From Acidianus manzaensis (GTDB lineage: Archaea > Thermoproteota > Thermoprotei_A > Sulfolobales > Sulfolobaceae): a DNA stretch of 64,000 nucleotides. Each line of letters begins with the position of its first letter. Within the stretch, counting starts at the first letter, position 1. Shown piece by piece: positions 9,674-18,381 of this stretch. The notes beneath the pieces are model-generated. The model was not told where the DNA came from, made no database searches, and saw only the letters and a program-made list of their open reading frames with translations. A program made the position numbers and the translations under genes. Location of the stretch: contig NZ_CP020477.1 of the NCBI RefSeq assembly GCF_002116695.1, positions 2,623,464 through 2,687,463 on the forward strand, written 5' to 3'.

Positions 9674-10204
9674 GTGTCTATAATTTGTCCTTATTGTGGA
9701 TATGCTAATCCTGATGAAGCACTATACTGTATGAGATGTGGGGCTAGACTAAATCCAGGTTCATTTACTGGAACATTTCAACAGCCTTACACTCAGCAAG
9801 ATAACTTACCAAAAGAAATGTTTGATATTAATAATCAAATGCAAGGGGATATATCTAAACCATATGAAAGTGTGAAAAGTTTCATAACAAGGAAAAAAAC
9901 GATAGTTAAAATAATGAGTAATCAAGTAATAAGAGATGGTTATATAAATCTTAAAATTGAATCGTTTGTTCCAGCTGTCATAACTTCAGCTTATATTCAA
10001 AATCCTTACATTCCGGCAACTTATATTAATCCAAATGTATTAAATCCTGGAAATACTGATGTTAAAATATATTTTGGCAATAGAAGTTCTCTTGTACCTG
10101 GAGAAAGTTATATTTTAATTATGGCATTAAATATAAGTCCAGGAAATGATAATGTGCCATCAATAAAACTTGACATGCCGACTGTTGTAAAATATGAATC
10201 ATGA
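9674..10204 (+). CDS. Zinc-ribbon protein with a C-terminal beta-rich domain shared with the DUF973 protein
   Basis: The 176-residue protein opens with a zinc ribbon (C5-x2-C8 and C19-x2-C22). A Q/P-rich linker follows, then a domain from about residue 75 with the pattern GYINLKIESFVPAVITSAYIQ and LNPGNTDVKIYF. The same pattern ends the DUF973-type membrane protein at 52076-53140 (NAYITLYSQTQAIIISAVIQ; LVPGNNNVTLHF), so the domain is mobile within this genome. GTG at 9674 is the only start compatible with the zinc ribbon. No membrane span is visible. It may bind a ligand or a surface component, but the function is unknown. Confidence 0.75.
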   Translation: MSIICPYCGYANPDEALYCMRCGARLNPGSFTGTFQQPYTQQDNLPKEMFDINNQMQGDISKPYESVKSFITRKKTIVKIMSNQVIRDGYINLKIESFVPAVITSAYIQNPYIPATYINPNVLNPGNTDVKIYFGNRSSLVPGESYILIMALNISPGNDNVPSIKLDMPTVVKYES

Positions 10205-10972
10205 TAGCAGGTAATCAAAACTTTTCTTACCAATTAATTATCTCCGTTAAAGTTATAAAACTTCTATTCAGTCTTATTCAATATTTCGTTGGATATTAGA
10301 AGTTTCTGATCTATTACTCATCGCCATATAATCTATTCATTCTTTTATGAGAATTAAAATGTGAGTGTTTAAAATATTCATGTCGTCGGATACGTATAAA
10401 TAATTTCTAGGTTTTTCAGTATAATTAATTGTAAGTCTATCTTGATAAAGGGAACTTATATATGTAAAATTTTTTTAACTACGTGACAAGATGAAAGTAA
10501 TCAACAATTTCTTTTGTATTTGTAAAAAGCAATTTATAATGTATATATTAAGTAAAAATACGCAAACTTTTTATAGCAATAATAACCAATATACTTATAT
10601 AATGGTATTAATTCTTTAAGGCAATCTTTATGGAGATAAAAACAATAAAATGTCAAATTATTCCATAAATAAAGGAGAGATGCGTTTAAATGAACGTTAG
10701 ATTTCAAAGAAAGAACTTCAATTACCTAAAAAAGTTAAAATTATATTATTTAATTGATAACCCAGATAATTACTACTATATAAATATATAGTTCTTAATA
10801 ATACATACAAAAGTAGGTAAATTTAAACTGAAAACTTTTCATTTTTATCTGGTTAAAATATCGCACTAATTAATAAAAGTTTAACACTACAAAATCTATA
10901 AAATAGTAGTTATTTATCTTAATTTATAGAAAAATTTTTCTTGAAATCCTCCCTAATTACTTTTGAAGAAAA
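10205..10972. other. 768-base A+T-rich intergenic region
   Basis: I see no convincing gene, RNA or interspersed element here. The last ~70 bases (from about 10905) resemble the upstream region of the second copy of the duplicated module near 55964-56040, so they probably carry its promoter. Confidence 0.5.
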
Positions 10973-11113
10973 ATGAAGTTCAACCTCACACCACAAAACA
11001 CTTTAATGATAATAAGATTAAGTATAGCAGTAGCAGGATTAGCATTAGCAGCACTAGGAATAGCACACGTACTAGTACACGCAGGAGTATCTAATAGTGG
11101 AGCTGGAGATTGA
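10973..11113 (+). CDS. Small single-span membrane peptide of the duplicated module, copy 1
   Basis: A 46-residue open frame, MKFNLTPQNTLMII followed by one hydrophobic, alanine-rich span (about residues 12-40) and a short acidic tail ending GAGD. A near-identical 47-residue copy lies at 55820-55963, also directly upstream of the same 340-residue gene. Most differences between the copies are silent or conservative, and the tails differ (VSNSGAGD versus VSDFDGAGD), which shows that the frame is under selection. It ends 60 bases before the regulator gene. It could tether or modulate the regulator at the membrane (inference). Confidence 0.75.
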   Translation: MKFNLTPQNTLMIIRLSIAVAGLALAALGIAHVLVHAGVSNSGAGD

Positions 11114-11173
11114 ATAAAAAGTTTTTAGTCTTATTTAAGGTATGTTTTTAATTATAAGTTACTCTTTTTTAGT

Positions 11174-12205
11174 GTGCAGTTACTTTCTCAGAAGAACAAA
11201 CTTTCTACACTCCTCTATTACATTCAGAGGTTTGGAGATTTAAACCCAAAAATTTTGGGATTATTATCTGGAATAAAGGATGCTGAAGAATTAATCAGCT
11301 ATCTGAGGAATAATTACGAGTACAGGACTTTTCCTTTCTTCAATGAGAAAGCTTTGGGATTGGATAAGTACATTTTTACTATTTATTCTCGAAGGAAATT
11401 TGATTTGTTGAAATTGTATGAAATGTTTGATGGAATGATTGGTTTCGCTTTGAGAGATGTTTTCAATCCTTCCTCAATTAATTTGATGATTTATTCAAAT
11501 AGTTTAAGTTTTTTCAAGATTTTTGATTATTTGCTTGATAATGATTTTATTTATCATTATGAGTACTTAGGAAAAGTAAAAAGCAGATTAATTTATCCTT
11601 TAGATTATTCAATGTTCAATTTTGAAACGAAAGAATTTGAGGGAATTTCTCCTAGGGAAAGAGAACCATTTCAGAATGTTGATTTGACGGATGATTTTAA
11701 GCCAGATTATTATGACGTAAGAATAATAGGAATGAAACAAGAAAGAACAGACGTTGGTTTGAAAGAGCTTTCATCTCTTCTGGGGATCTCATTTAGAGAT
11801 CTGCTGTATCACTATCAGAAGCATGTTGCAGGAAAAGGATTAATACCATCATATATTACTTATTTTACTAGGTTTACTTTTAGGCTACAAGTCATCTTTA
11901 ATAAGGAAGAGACGTTAAGGTATTTAACTAGAATTCCTACTTTATACTATGTTCACGTTTTAGATAATTATTATGTTGCTCATATCCTAGGTTGGAAGGG
12001 TCAATTGTTAAAGTACGTTGAGTTCATCAAAGAAGCTGAATACGAATTTAACGATAAAGTGTACTTGTCTGTTCATCCTTATACTTCTAAGTATCTTTTG
12101 ACTGCTTCTATTCCTTATGAGCATTTTACTGAAGATGGGAAGTGGGATTTTAATGTTGAAAGGATGATTTCGAAAGCTGAGAAGGTGATTGAGGTAATAA
12201 AATAG
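11174..12205 (+). CDS. Predicted regulator with two HTH-plus-sensor units, copy 1
   Basis: A 343-residue protein starting at GTG. I read two similar halves. Each has a helix-turn-helix-like segment (residues ~8-45, LSTLLYYIQRFGDLNPKIL; and ~195-230, LKELSSLLGISFRDLLYHYQ), followed by an alpha/beta part resembling a small-ligand-sensing domain of the Lrp type. This suggests a tandem regulator; the function is inference. Residues 1-186 are identical to the inverted copy at 54719-55759, whereas the remaining part is clearly diverged (IGMKQERTDVGLK versus IGKKQERTYSNLK). That abrupt change indicates recent gene conversion. The start, the preceding spacer and the upstream small gene are shared by both copies. 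Confidence 0.7.
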   Translation: MQLLSQKNKLSTLLYYIQRFGDLNPKILGLLSGIKDAEELISYLRNNYEYRTFPFFNEKALGLDKYIFTIYSRRKFDLLKLYEMFDGMIGFALRDVFNPSSINLMIYSNSLSFFKIFDYLLDNDFIYHYEYLGKVKSRLIYPLDYSMFNFETKEFEGISPREREPFQNVDLTDDFKPDYYDVRIIGMKQERTDVGLKELSSLLGISFRDLLYHYQKHVAGKGLIPSYITYFTRFTFRLQVIFNKEETLRYLTRIPTLYYVHVLDNYYVAHILGWKGQLLKYVEFIKEAEYEFNDKVYLSVHPYTSKYLLTASIPYEHFTEDGKWDFNVERMISKAEKVIEVIK

Positions 12206-12389
12206 GTAGGAGTTATATTTGCTTTGTGATTTTTTGACTTAACGTTGACTTAGAAGATTTACAGATAGTTAACAAGAATAAAATTAGGAAAAAGTTTTCT
12301 CTGTTCTATCCTAAGGAGGGAAGAGAACTGGATGTGAGTATCAGATGCAACGTAAAATTGCTTACTTTTTATGGTTTTTACGTTTCTTT

Positions 12390-13385
12390 TTATTTCCATG
12401 GTGTTTCTGCTATTACTTCTGGTGTTAGTATTTTTTTCCACCACCATTCGTTTTGTATGTACCATTCTACTGTTTTCTTTAGTGCTTCTTGGAATGTGTG
12501 TTTTGGTTCCCATCCCAGTCCTCTTATTTTTTGTGAGTTTATGCTGTATCTTATGTCATGGCCTGGTCTGTCTTCTACGAATTTTATTTTTTCTTCTTTG
12601 TTCATTATTTTAACTACTTCTTTTATTATTTCTAGGTTGGTTTTTTCTTGGTTTGCTGATATGTTGTATATTTCTCCTTTTTTTCCTTTTTTCGCTACTG
12701 TGTATATTGCTTCGCAGTTGTCTTCTACGTATATCCAGTCTCTTACGTTTTTTCCTGTTCCGTAAACTGGTATTGGTAGGTTTAGGAGTGTTCTTATTAT
12801 TGTTTTTGGTATTAGTTTTTCTGGGTATTGTCTTGGTCCGAAGTTGTTTGATGTTCTGGTTACTATTGCGTCTAATGAGTATGTTTTTACGTAGGATAGG
12901 GTTAGTAGTGTTGCTGATGCTTTTGATGCTGAGTATGGTGATGATGGTGTTAGTTTGTCGTTTTCTGTGAATGATCCTTTTTCTATTTCTCCGTATTCTT
13001 CGTCTGTCCCTATTTGGATGAATCTGGTATCGTATTTTCTTGCTGCTTCTAGTAGATTCAGTGTGCCTAGGACGTTTGTTTTTACGAATTGTGTTGGGTC
13101 TTTTATGCTTCTATCTACGTGGCTTTGTGCTGCGAAATTTATTATTATTTCTGGTTTGTGCTGTTTTATTATTTCTTCTATTTTTTCTTTGTCTGTTATG
13201 TCTGCGTAGATGAATTTGTGTTTTGTTTCGTCTATTCCTTTTAGGTTATCTGGATGTGAGCCGTAACTTAGATTGTCTACGTTTATTATGGGGAATTTAA
13301 CTTCTTGTTCATCATCTTTTTTGTTTTCTACTATGTATCTTATGAAGTTTGAGCCAATGAATCCCATTCCGCCTGTAACTAGCAT
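12390..13385 (-). CDS. rfbB: dTDP-glucose 4,6-dehydratase
   Basis: A 331-residue extended short-chain dehydrogenase. It has the NAD-binding MLVTGGMGFIGSNF at the N-terminus, the family motif IGTDEEYGEIEKGSF around residue 120, and the catalytic YSASKASA (Tyr-x3-Lys) near residue 150. RfbB converts dTDP-glucose to dTDP-4-keto-6-deoxyglucose, the second step to dTDP-L-rhamnose, in the cytoplasm. The other three pathway genes occur at 27008 (rfbD), 37859 (rfbA) and 41267 (rfbC), so the set is complete but scattered. TDEEYG replaces the more common TDEVYG, a conservative variation. The product probably supplies sugar for S-layer or lipid-linked glycans. Confidence 0.92.
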   Translation of the reverse strand: MLVTGGMGFIGSNFIRYIVENKKDDEQEVKFPIINVDNLSYGSHPDNLKGIDETKHKFIYADITDKEKIEEIIKQHKPEIIINFAAQSHVDRSIKDPTQFVKTNVLGTLNLLEAARKYDTRFIQIGTDEEYGEIEKGSFTENDKLTPSSPYSASKASATLLTLSYVKTYSLDAIVTRTSNNFGPRQYPEKLIPKTIIRTLLNLPIPVYGTGKNVRDWIYVEDNCEAIYTVAKKGKKGEIYNISANQEKTNLEIIKEVVKIMNKEEKIKFVEDRPGHDIRYSINSQKIRGLGWEPKHTFQEALKKTVEWYIQNEWWWKKILTPEVIAETPWK

Positions 13386-13680
13386 AATAATAATTGGTTT
13401 GAACTTTGTAATATTTGTATTGTCTTAGATTTTAGGTTTTAAATGGTAAAGGACGAGCTTTCAGCTCCTTTTTTGATTAGATCTAATTTCGATCAACTGA
13501 TATAGTTTAATTTTTTGTTTTCGTAAATGTGATGACGTTAAAGAATGAGAAACCTAAATGTACTTTTACTATGATATTATATAAATTAACTGTATAAGTT
13601 TTTTATTCAGTTTTGTGTAATGAAACATTCTTCGGGGCGTATATATAAAAATGTCAACTGTATATAAGAGGTGTTCTATA
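13386..13680. other. Spacer with rfbB and small-ORF promoters
   Basis: A 295-base A+T-rich stretch. A TATA-like ctgtatataagag lies at about 13659-13671, just before the small frame at 13681. A short hairpin with a T run at 13455-13474 is not attached to any gene I can name. Confidence 0.35.
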
Positions 13681-13800
13681 ATGAGTTATTTTCATCTTTA
13701 CGAGTGTGGGTTTCCTTATCCTCGAAATGTTTTTAGATTTTTACCCATTGCTGAGAATCAAGATTATATATGTAATTATATGGTTTTAATATGGGTATAG
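13681..13800 (+). CDS. Possible 39-residue peptide or truncated gene start
   Basis: An ATG frame (MSYFHLYECGFPYPRNVF...) 39 codons long, preceded by a good TATA-like element. It runs into, and overlaps on the opposite strand, the 3' end of the toxin-like gene at 13733-14155. I do not recognise it. It may be the 5' remnant of a gene cut by rearrangement rather than a true small protein. Confidence 0.3.
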   Translation: MSYFHLYECGFPYPRNVFRFLPIAENQDYICNYMVLIWV

Positions 13801-14155
13801 GGATTTTAACTAGATATTCGTCTGCACCACCTATTGTTTTGCGTATAGGTTGCACATAACCTTTCAATAAGAAATATCTCTTACGAAGATCATGTGGTTT
13901 TAATAAACTTAAAACGTAGCTTATGGGAAATCCTCCAACTCTATATATTTGTTCTTTTTTAATACGTAGATATTGATGTGCATCGTCTTTGGAATTAGTA
14001 AAGAATGTGGTAAAATATGTTCCAATTATATTGTGCGAATAGATTATTCTATGTTTTTTGATAAAATCAAATTCATTTTGATCAACATATCTATATAAGT
14101 GTTTAGTATTAAATATGGAAACTCTCTCGAGTGAGACTTCTAAAAATCTAGCCAT
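13733..14155 (-). CDS. Toxin-like protein of the YRYVDxNE family, copy 1
   Basis: A 140-residue protein with the block LYRYVDQNEFDFIKKHRIIYS (residues ~20-40), then GTYFTTFFTN and a later IYRVGGFPI. The same layout is found at 17935-18381 (LFRYVDENEYNFIIKNGYVWS, GGTYWTYLFTND, FRVASFTE), so they are paralogues. The order 'YRY.....F..I...G.......GTYFTT......A...L.......YRV' resembles small ADP-ribosyltransferase-like toxin domains seen in bacterial polymorphic toxins. That is an impression, not a demonstrated homology. No partner gene is visible beside this copy. No membrane segment is seen. Confidence 0.55.
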   Translation of the reverse strand: MARFLEVSLERVSIFNTKHLYRYVDQNEFDFIKKHRIIYSHNIIGTYFTTFFTNSKDDAHQYLRIKKEQIYRVGGFPISYVLSLLKPHDLRKRYFLLKGYVQPIRKTIGGADEYLVKIPIPILKPYNYIYNLDSQQWVKI

Positions 14156-14237
14156 TTAAATTAATTAAAGATTCTTAGTAAATAAATCTTGTTTTCTCTG
14201 TACTAGTACTGAAAATTCTGCATTTGATAATGATAAT

Positions 14238-14324
14238 GTGTTTGTGGAGTACCAGGAAAATTGAGGTTATTCTCTTGATTAGTACTGTTCGTAAATAAGC
14301 GTTAAGTATTCTAAGTATACACTA
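14238..14324 (+). repeat. Short interspersed element, copy 2
   Basis: Opposite orientation to copy 1: starts near TGTTTGTGG, contains AAATTGAGGTTATTCTC and AAGCGTTAAGTATT, ends TATACACTA. Confidence 0.65.
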
Positions 14325-14791
14325 ATGGTAATGTACATGAATTAGCTAAAATTTTGAGGTAAGTTTCTTATTTCATAAAATATATTTAAAATTGAAAAAG
14401 TTAGCTTGTTCTAAGCTATTTCCTTCATGTTAGACTATGTTCATAATGTCGTTAAGTAGTTAAAAATTTTACATTCCTCTCATCAAGACAAACTTACAAT
14501 TAATGATACTGAAATACCCTAGAAATAATTTATGTTTATCTGACGACACTATGGATTATGTTCAATAGCTTATTAAAGGAGTTTAAAATCTTTATTAAAG
14601 TTATGCTTACTCTAATGAGAAGTTTCCAAATATCTCTCTAGATTAAGAAAAGTTTTTTCCAGTTATAGAAGGGTGAGTTATTTATCCCTAAGAGAAATAA
14701 GATTCAAGTTAGGCTTTATAATTTGTAATAAGGATATGTACGTATAAACTTTTCTGGGAAAAATATAATATATTATGCGTATATTATAATT
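14325..14791. other. 467-base A+T-rich spacer
   Basis: No gene or structured RNA recognised. A TATA-like run aatatattatgcg lies about 25 bases before the ATG at 14792. Confidence 0.4.
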
Positions 14792-15928
14792 ATGGAAAGA
14801 GCAAAAAACAGAGAGGAAAGAGCAAAAAAAGGAGACGTAATTCCAATAAATAGTGACGAGGAGTTAAGGAAAGCTTTAAACATTATCAGAGATATAATTG
14901 ACATTAGTGGTAAGGAGTTTGAAGAATTGAAGAATTACATCATGAATGAGTTAAAAAACCCCAAAGGGCAGATTATTGTAATTGCAGTAGAACAAGATGT
15001 TGAAAAATCATACTTAGCTTATAGGATAGCTAAAGAAATTATTAATAATGGAGTAGAACTCTTCTATATAATTGACCCAGAAAATTTTATAAAACAATCA
15101 AATTTTATAAAACAATCTGGTCGCGCTGTTTACCTCTGGGATAATAAACGTTACGATGAAAAATTGTGGAAAATAATCAAAACAGACTTTATTCAAAATA
15201 ATCTAATTATAATATTCGTAAATGACTATATATATAACAGAATGAAGACTAATTTAATTAAAAAATATAGAGATGCTAAGATTAGATTTGAGAAGATCAA
15301 AGAATTTAGGATGAAAAGACCTTCTAATGAGGAATTGGAAAATGCGATTAACGACCCCTCTAAGATTGAGATAAATAGATTAAAAAATGATGTAAGTGAA
15401 GATAAAAATAAAGAGAAAGCTACTTCAAGTACTTTACCACCATCTCAAAACAAAAATCAACGTCCTGATCCTCCCTCATCTCAATCTGATAAAGATATAA
15501 ATAAAGCTTTGAATAGAATGATCATTGCGTTTAAACGTTTTAGATATCTACTCAAAGGAAAAGGTTTTGAATATACATATCTCGATCCTTTTCCTTTTGA
15601 TGCAAATTCTATTACTCTGGCCTTTGGAGATCATGAGTCTGAAAATCTGAAGGATAACTATTTTACAATCGGATTTGAAAATATTGAGATAAATGAAGGA
15701 AAAATTAGTTTTGATGTAGGAATGGTTTGGTGGAAAGGCAAAAAACGCCCTACTGAAAAAGATTTTGTAAATGAAGGAAAATTCAAAGGACTCGACGGCT
15801 GGTTATGTAATCAAGAAAGAAAATTTACCATTGACATAAATGCGGAAGAAGAAGAATACGAAAAAATTCTCGAGCAATGTTACAGTGAATCTGGTATAAG
15901 CCAATTACCTGTTCTAATTAAAAAGTGA
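14792..15928 (+). CDS. Protein with a decayed STAND-type P-loop segment and a distinct C-terminal domain
   Basis: The first ~130 of 378 residues align with the nucleotide-binding part of the 997-residue ATPase at 21243-24236. Shared features are GDVIPI / GEVVNI, NPKGQIIVI / NPTGKIIVI, KSYLAYRIAKEI / KTYLAYRIARDI and GRAVYLWDN / NRAVYLWDD. The Walker A motif GEMGVGKT has become VEQDVEKS: the glycines are lost while Lys-Ser remain, so ATP hydrolysis is doubtful. Residues 104-115 contain a perfect six-codon tandem duplication (NFIKQS twice). After a polar linker (about 200-235) the C-terminal 140 residues (FRYLLKGKGFEYTYLDPFPF ... VGMVWWKGKKRP) match nothing I recognise. It may be a sensor or regulator derived from the ATPase family. 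Confidence 0.65.
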   Translation: MERAKNREERAKKGDVIPINSDEELRKALNIIRDIIDISGKEFEELKNYIMNELKNPKGQIIVIAVEQDVEKSYLAYRIAKEIINNGVELFYIIDPENFIKQSNFIKQSGRAVYLWDNKRYDEKLWKIIKTDFIQNNLIIIFVNDYIYNRMKTNLIKKYRDAKIRFEKIKEFRMKRPSNEELENAINDPSKIEINRLKNDVSEDKNKEKATSSTLPPSQNKNQRPDPPSSQSDKDINKALNRMIIAFKRFRYLLKGKGFEYTYLDPFPFDANSITLAFGDHESENLKDNYFTIGFENIEINEGKISFDVGMVWWKGKKRPTEKDFVNEGKFKGLDGWLCNQERKFTIDINAEEEEYEKILEQCYSESGISQLPVLIKK

Positions 15929-16208
15929 CTTGGTACATCTATTTGAAAACTTAATAAGTAGAGTTAGGGATTTAATTTGAAATTTTTTGCATTTAGTTTG
16001 TATCTGGGAAAAGGTTACCAGGACTTTTCACATAATAAGATCGGGGGAGAAGGAACAAGCATTGACTGGATTTAACTTTGTCTCCGCTCTAGACATAAAG
16101 TAGATAAGGGGCAAAGAAATAAATGCCTTCTCTTCTAGAGCTATCATTTAGTTTTCCCAGATATTACGTTATGGATTTCTCAATATTGAATGAGCTTAAA
16201 AAGAATAT
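15929..16208. other. Spacer between convergent accessory genes
   Basis: 280 bases with no open frame of note. A moderately G+C-rich piece around 16045-16140 could be debris of a mobile element, but I could not identify it. Confidence 0.3.
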
Positions 16209-17381
16209 TTAATCACGTTGAGTTTCGGATTTAAATATTTCTTCCGCTGATTTTACAATACCTTTTCTGTTGGGCTCATCAGTTGGAAGGCTGTACTTAT
16301 CATCTATTTTTTCTACGAGTGTATAATCTACTAGTCTGTTCAATAGTTCGTAAACTCTTGGTTCAGGTATTTCTTCATCTAAAATTGTTGATGAAACTTT
16401 TTTTATTTCTTTGAGTTCTCCAGTTCCACCTAACCTATCTAAGGCTAAAATTATCGCTGAATACCTTAAAGGTGACTGGCTATTTTCAAGGAAATTTTTG
16501 GCTTCGCTTTTAGCTTCTTCTTCTGCTTTAGAAACTATGTCGTCTATGCGTGGTTTTTGTCCGTGTTTTACTGCGAATGAGTATTCAGAACCGAATATGG
16601 TTAACCAACCTGGAATTCCGTCTAGTTTTTGAACTGCTTCATCTATAATTTGTTTATCCACTGAAATTCCTTCTTCTTCGAAACCTTTGGTAAGGAAGTC
16701 TTCACTTTGGTCTTTAGTAAACCTTTCTAAGGTAATTTTCCTTATATATCTTCCAAAAAATGGTTCTTGATACTCTATATCTTTCAGCGTACTCTCTAAA
16801 ATTCTGATCATACTCCCAGTGAAGATGACCACGGTATTGTTGCATTCTTCATAAATATCGTGAAAAAGGGAAGGGAAATTTATTCCTGCAATTTTGCTTA
16901 ACTCTTGTGCTTCATCCAGCACTATTGTCACTTTTTTTCTATTGTCTTTTGCTAATCGATCTAATTCTAAGAATAAATAGGAGAGATCTTTAGTATCAAT
17001 TTTTTTCAGTTTTCCTTTAACTTTTAGTGAAGAAAAATCGACTTCTTCTAAACCGACTATATTTGAAATAATTCTAGATATTTTCCCTAGAAAAGTATAA
17101 TTCCTTATTGTTAAATTTGTGCTTTCGAGAAGTAATGAGAGGAATGAAGCCTTATCGTACTGTTTCTTCTTCGTTGTGTTTAGTCTAGTTAAATTAACGT
17201 AAATTGGTATGCTTCCGCTTTCTTTTACAGAAACGTTAACTACGCTACTTTTTCCTATTCTTCTAATTCCTAATACTGCTGTCCATTCTCCTCTAAAAAT
17301 ACTGTCCTTTATCATTTCTATTTCTTTCTCTCTATCGTAAAGGTCTTTTCTATCTTCTTTTGGCCTGGTGGAGAAAAGCAT
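16209..17381 (-). CDS. Archaeal AAA ATPase with winged-helix C-terminus (intact copy)
   Basis: A 390-residue ATPase of the archaeal type (Pfam ATPase_2-like). It has Walker A GIRRIGKSS (residues 38-46), Walker B VTIVLDEAQ (151-159), a sensor-like FTGS (187-190) and the DGIPGWL motif (254-260) typical of STAND-related archaeal ATPases. A winged-helix-like segment follows (about 310-385). These proteins are common in Sulfolobales and often mobile; their cellular role is not defined. A frameshifted relative lies at 39691-40853 and a 5' scrap at about 20187-20277. Two palindromes sit between its TATA box and start codon, which suggests self-regulation. Confidence 0.85.
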   Translation of the reverse strand: MLFSTRPKEDRKDLYDREKEIEMIKDSIFRGEWTAVLGIRRIGKSSVVNVSVKESGSIPIYVNLTRLNTTKKKQYDKASFLSLLLESTNLTIRNYTFLGKISRIISNIVGLEEVDFSSLKVKGKLKKIDTKDLSYLFLELDRLAKDNRKKVTIVLDEAQELSKIAGINFPSLFHDIYEECNNTVVIFTGSMIRILESTLKDIEYQEPFFGRYIRKITLERFTKDQSEDFLTKGFEEEGISVDKQIIDEAVQKLDGIPGWLTIFGSEYSFAVKHGQKPRIDDIVSKAEEEAKSEAKNFLENSQSPLRYSAIILALDRLGGTGELKEIKKVSSTILDEEIPEPRVYELLNRLVDYTLVEKIDDKYSLPTDEPNRKGIVKSAEEIFKSETQRD

Positions 17382-17383
17382 TA

Positions 17384-17414
17384 TTACGGTACCGTAATTA
17401 TTACGGTGCCGTAT
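17384..17414. promoter_or_regulatory. Tandem palindromic operators in front of the AAA ATPase gene
   Basis: A perfect 14-base palindrome TTACGGTACCGTAA at 17384-17397 and a near-copy TTACGGTGCCGTAT at 17401-17414 lie 3-33 bases before the ATG. They are downstream of the TATA-like tttttattatac, where a bound protein would block transcription initiation. Confidence 0.7.
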
Positions 17415-17469
17415 AATAAAAACTTTGTTCTGTGTTGGATTGCAGTCATGAAAATTAGTATGTAATACG

Positions 17470-17559
17470 TAGTTTGTGGATTATCTGGAAACTAAGGCCA
17501 TTCTCCTTATCAAAATCATCCGTAGAACCGACGTAAAGATTCAAATGGTACACACACTA
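17470..17559 (+). repeat. Short interspersed element, copy 3, with perfect 9-bp target duplication
   Basis: TAGTTTGTGGATTATCTG ... ACACACACTA, flanked on both sides by TGTAATACG. The empty site is seen in the related element near 53966-53973 (ttaatacgc). Confidence 0.9.
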
Positions 17560-17671
17560 TGTAATACGCTAAAATTAAACGTAAAGAAATTAATGCACAA
17601 AAAGTTAGTCCCAGAAATATGCAAATACTAACTAGTATCAATTTTGTGATTATTGTAATATACCTAGGATT

Positions 17672-17759
17672 TGGTGTGTATCATTTGAAACTAGACGGCA
17701 ATTCTATGAATAGTTCTAATATAGAGAATAACATCAATTTTCAGAAAATCCACAAACTA
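17672..17759 (-). repeat. Short interspersed element, copy 4
   Basis: GGTGTGTATCATTTGAAA ... CCACAAACTA, inserted in the same larger element as copy 3. The flanks are diverged versions of one sequence, consistent with an old 9-bp duplication. Confidence 0.75.
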
Positions 17760-17934
17760 TAGAGGGTTGCATAGATTACAATTTATCTTGCATTATTTGT
17801 TGATTTTCTTTACTGCATTCAAACGCACTATTCAAGTTAAGCGGATAAATAATATAGTACTTAACTAGATTATCTGCCTTAGTAAGAGATGCAAACTATA
17901 ATTGATGAGTGAACCCTTAAAGCTAGAAAGGAAA

Positions 17935-18381
17935 TCAGTACATTAATTTACTATTTCTAATATCGTATATAGACGCTGGAATTATTGGCCCATCAAGAAG
18001 CACTATTAATGGACTATAGTATGTCTCGAAGTTAGTAGACTGAGCCTGTGGTATGTATAAATCTAAATCTTTTATTATCGTTTCAATGTCTTCTTTTCTA
18101 GGTGGTTTAATATACAACAAAGATATTTCCGTAAATGATGCTACTCTAAATTGAACTTCATGATCTAGTTTCAATACATCTTTTGCACATATTTCATCAT
18201 TAGTAAAGAGATACGTCCAATAAGTACCTCCATATACATGAAAATTAATAGACCATACGTAGCCATTTTTTATTATAAAATTATATTCGTTTTCATCTAC
18301 ATATCGAAATAAAATTTTATTTCTATTATCAATTATATTGTTTGCATTACATCCTTTCATACAAATTCTCCGTAATTTCAT
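17935..18381 (-). CDS. Toxin-like protein of the YRYVDxNE family, copy 2
   Basis: A 148-residue paralogue of the gene at 13733-14155: LFRYVDENEYNFIIKNGYVWS (about 25-45), GGTYWTYLFTND and QFRVASFTEISLLYIKPP. The pattern resembles small ADP-ribosyltransferase-like toxin domains, at impression level only. Its start overlaps the 3' end of the gene at 18347-18673 by 35 bases; a later ATG at 18360 would reduce the overlap to 14. Such an overlap with a small upstream gene is the usual toxin-antitoxin arrangement. However, the upstream gene is itself truncated by the IS110 element, so the pair may be non-functional or freed from its normal promoter. Confidence 0.55.
   Translation of the reverse strand: MKLRRICMKGCNANNIIDNRNKILFRYVDENEYNFIIKNGYVWSINFHVYGGTYWTYLFTNDEICAKDVLKLDHEVQFRVASFTEISLLYIKPPRKEDIETIIKDLDLYIPQAQSTNFETYYSPLIVLLDGPIIPASIYDIRNSKLMY

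Larger units (their letters stand above)
17450..17832. repeat. Larger dispersed element, copy 1, split by two short interspersed elements
   Basis: The segments 17450-17469, 17560-17671 and 17760-17832 together match 53957-54138 (aaattaaac.taaagaaa, gcacaaaaagttagt, acaattta, attatttgt.gattttc). Two short interspersed elements interrupt this copy but not the other. Confidence 0.6.

Noticed and set aside
12334..13209. Long open frames antisense to rfbB
   Set aside because: They mirror the codon pattern of rfbB, have no start context and give low-complexity hydrophobic products.
13451..13474. Hairpin followed by T6 as a terminator
   Set aside because: No gene on that strand ends there; the 5-bp stem could be chance.
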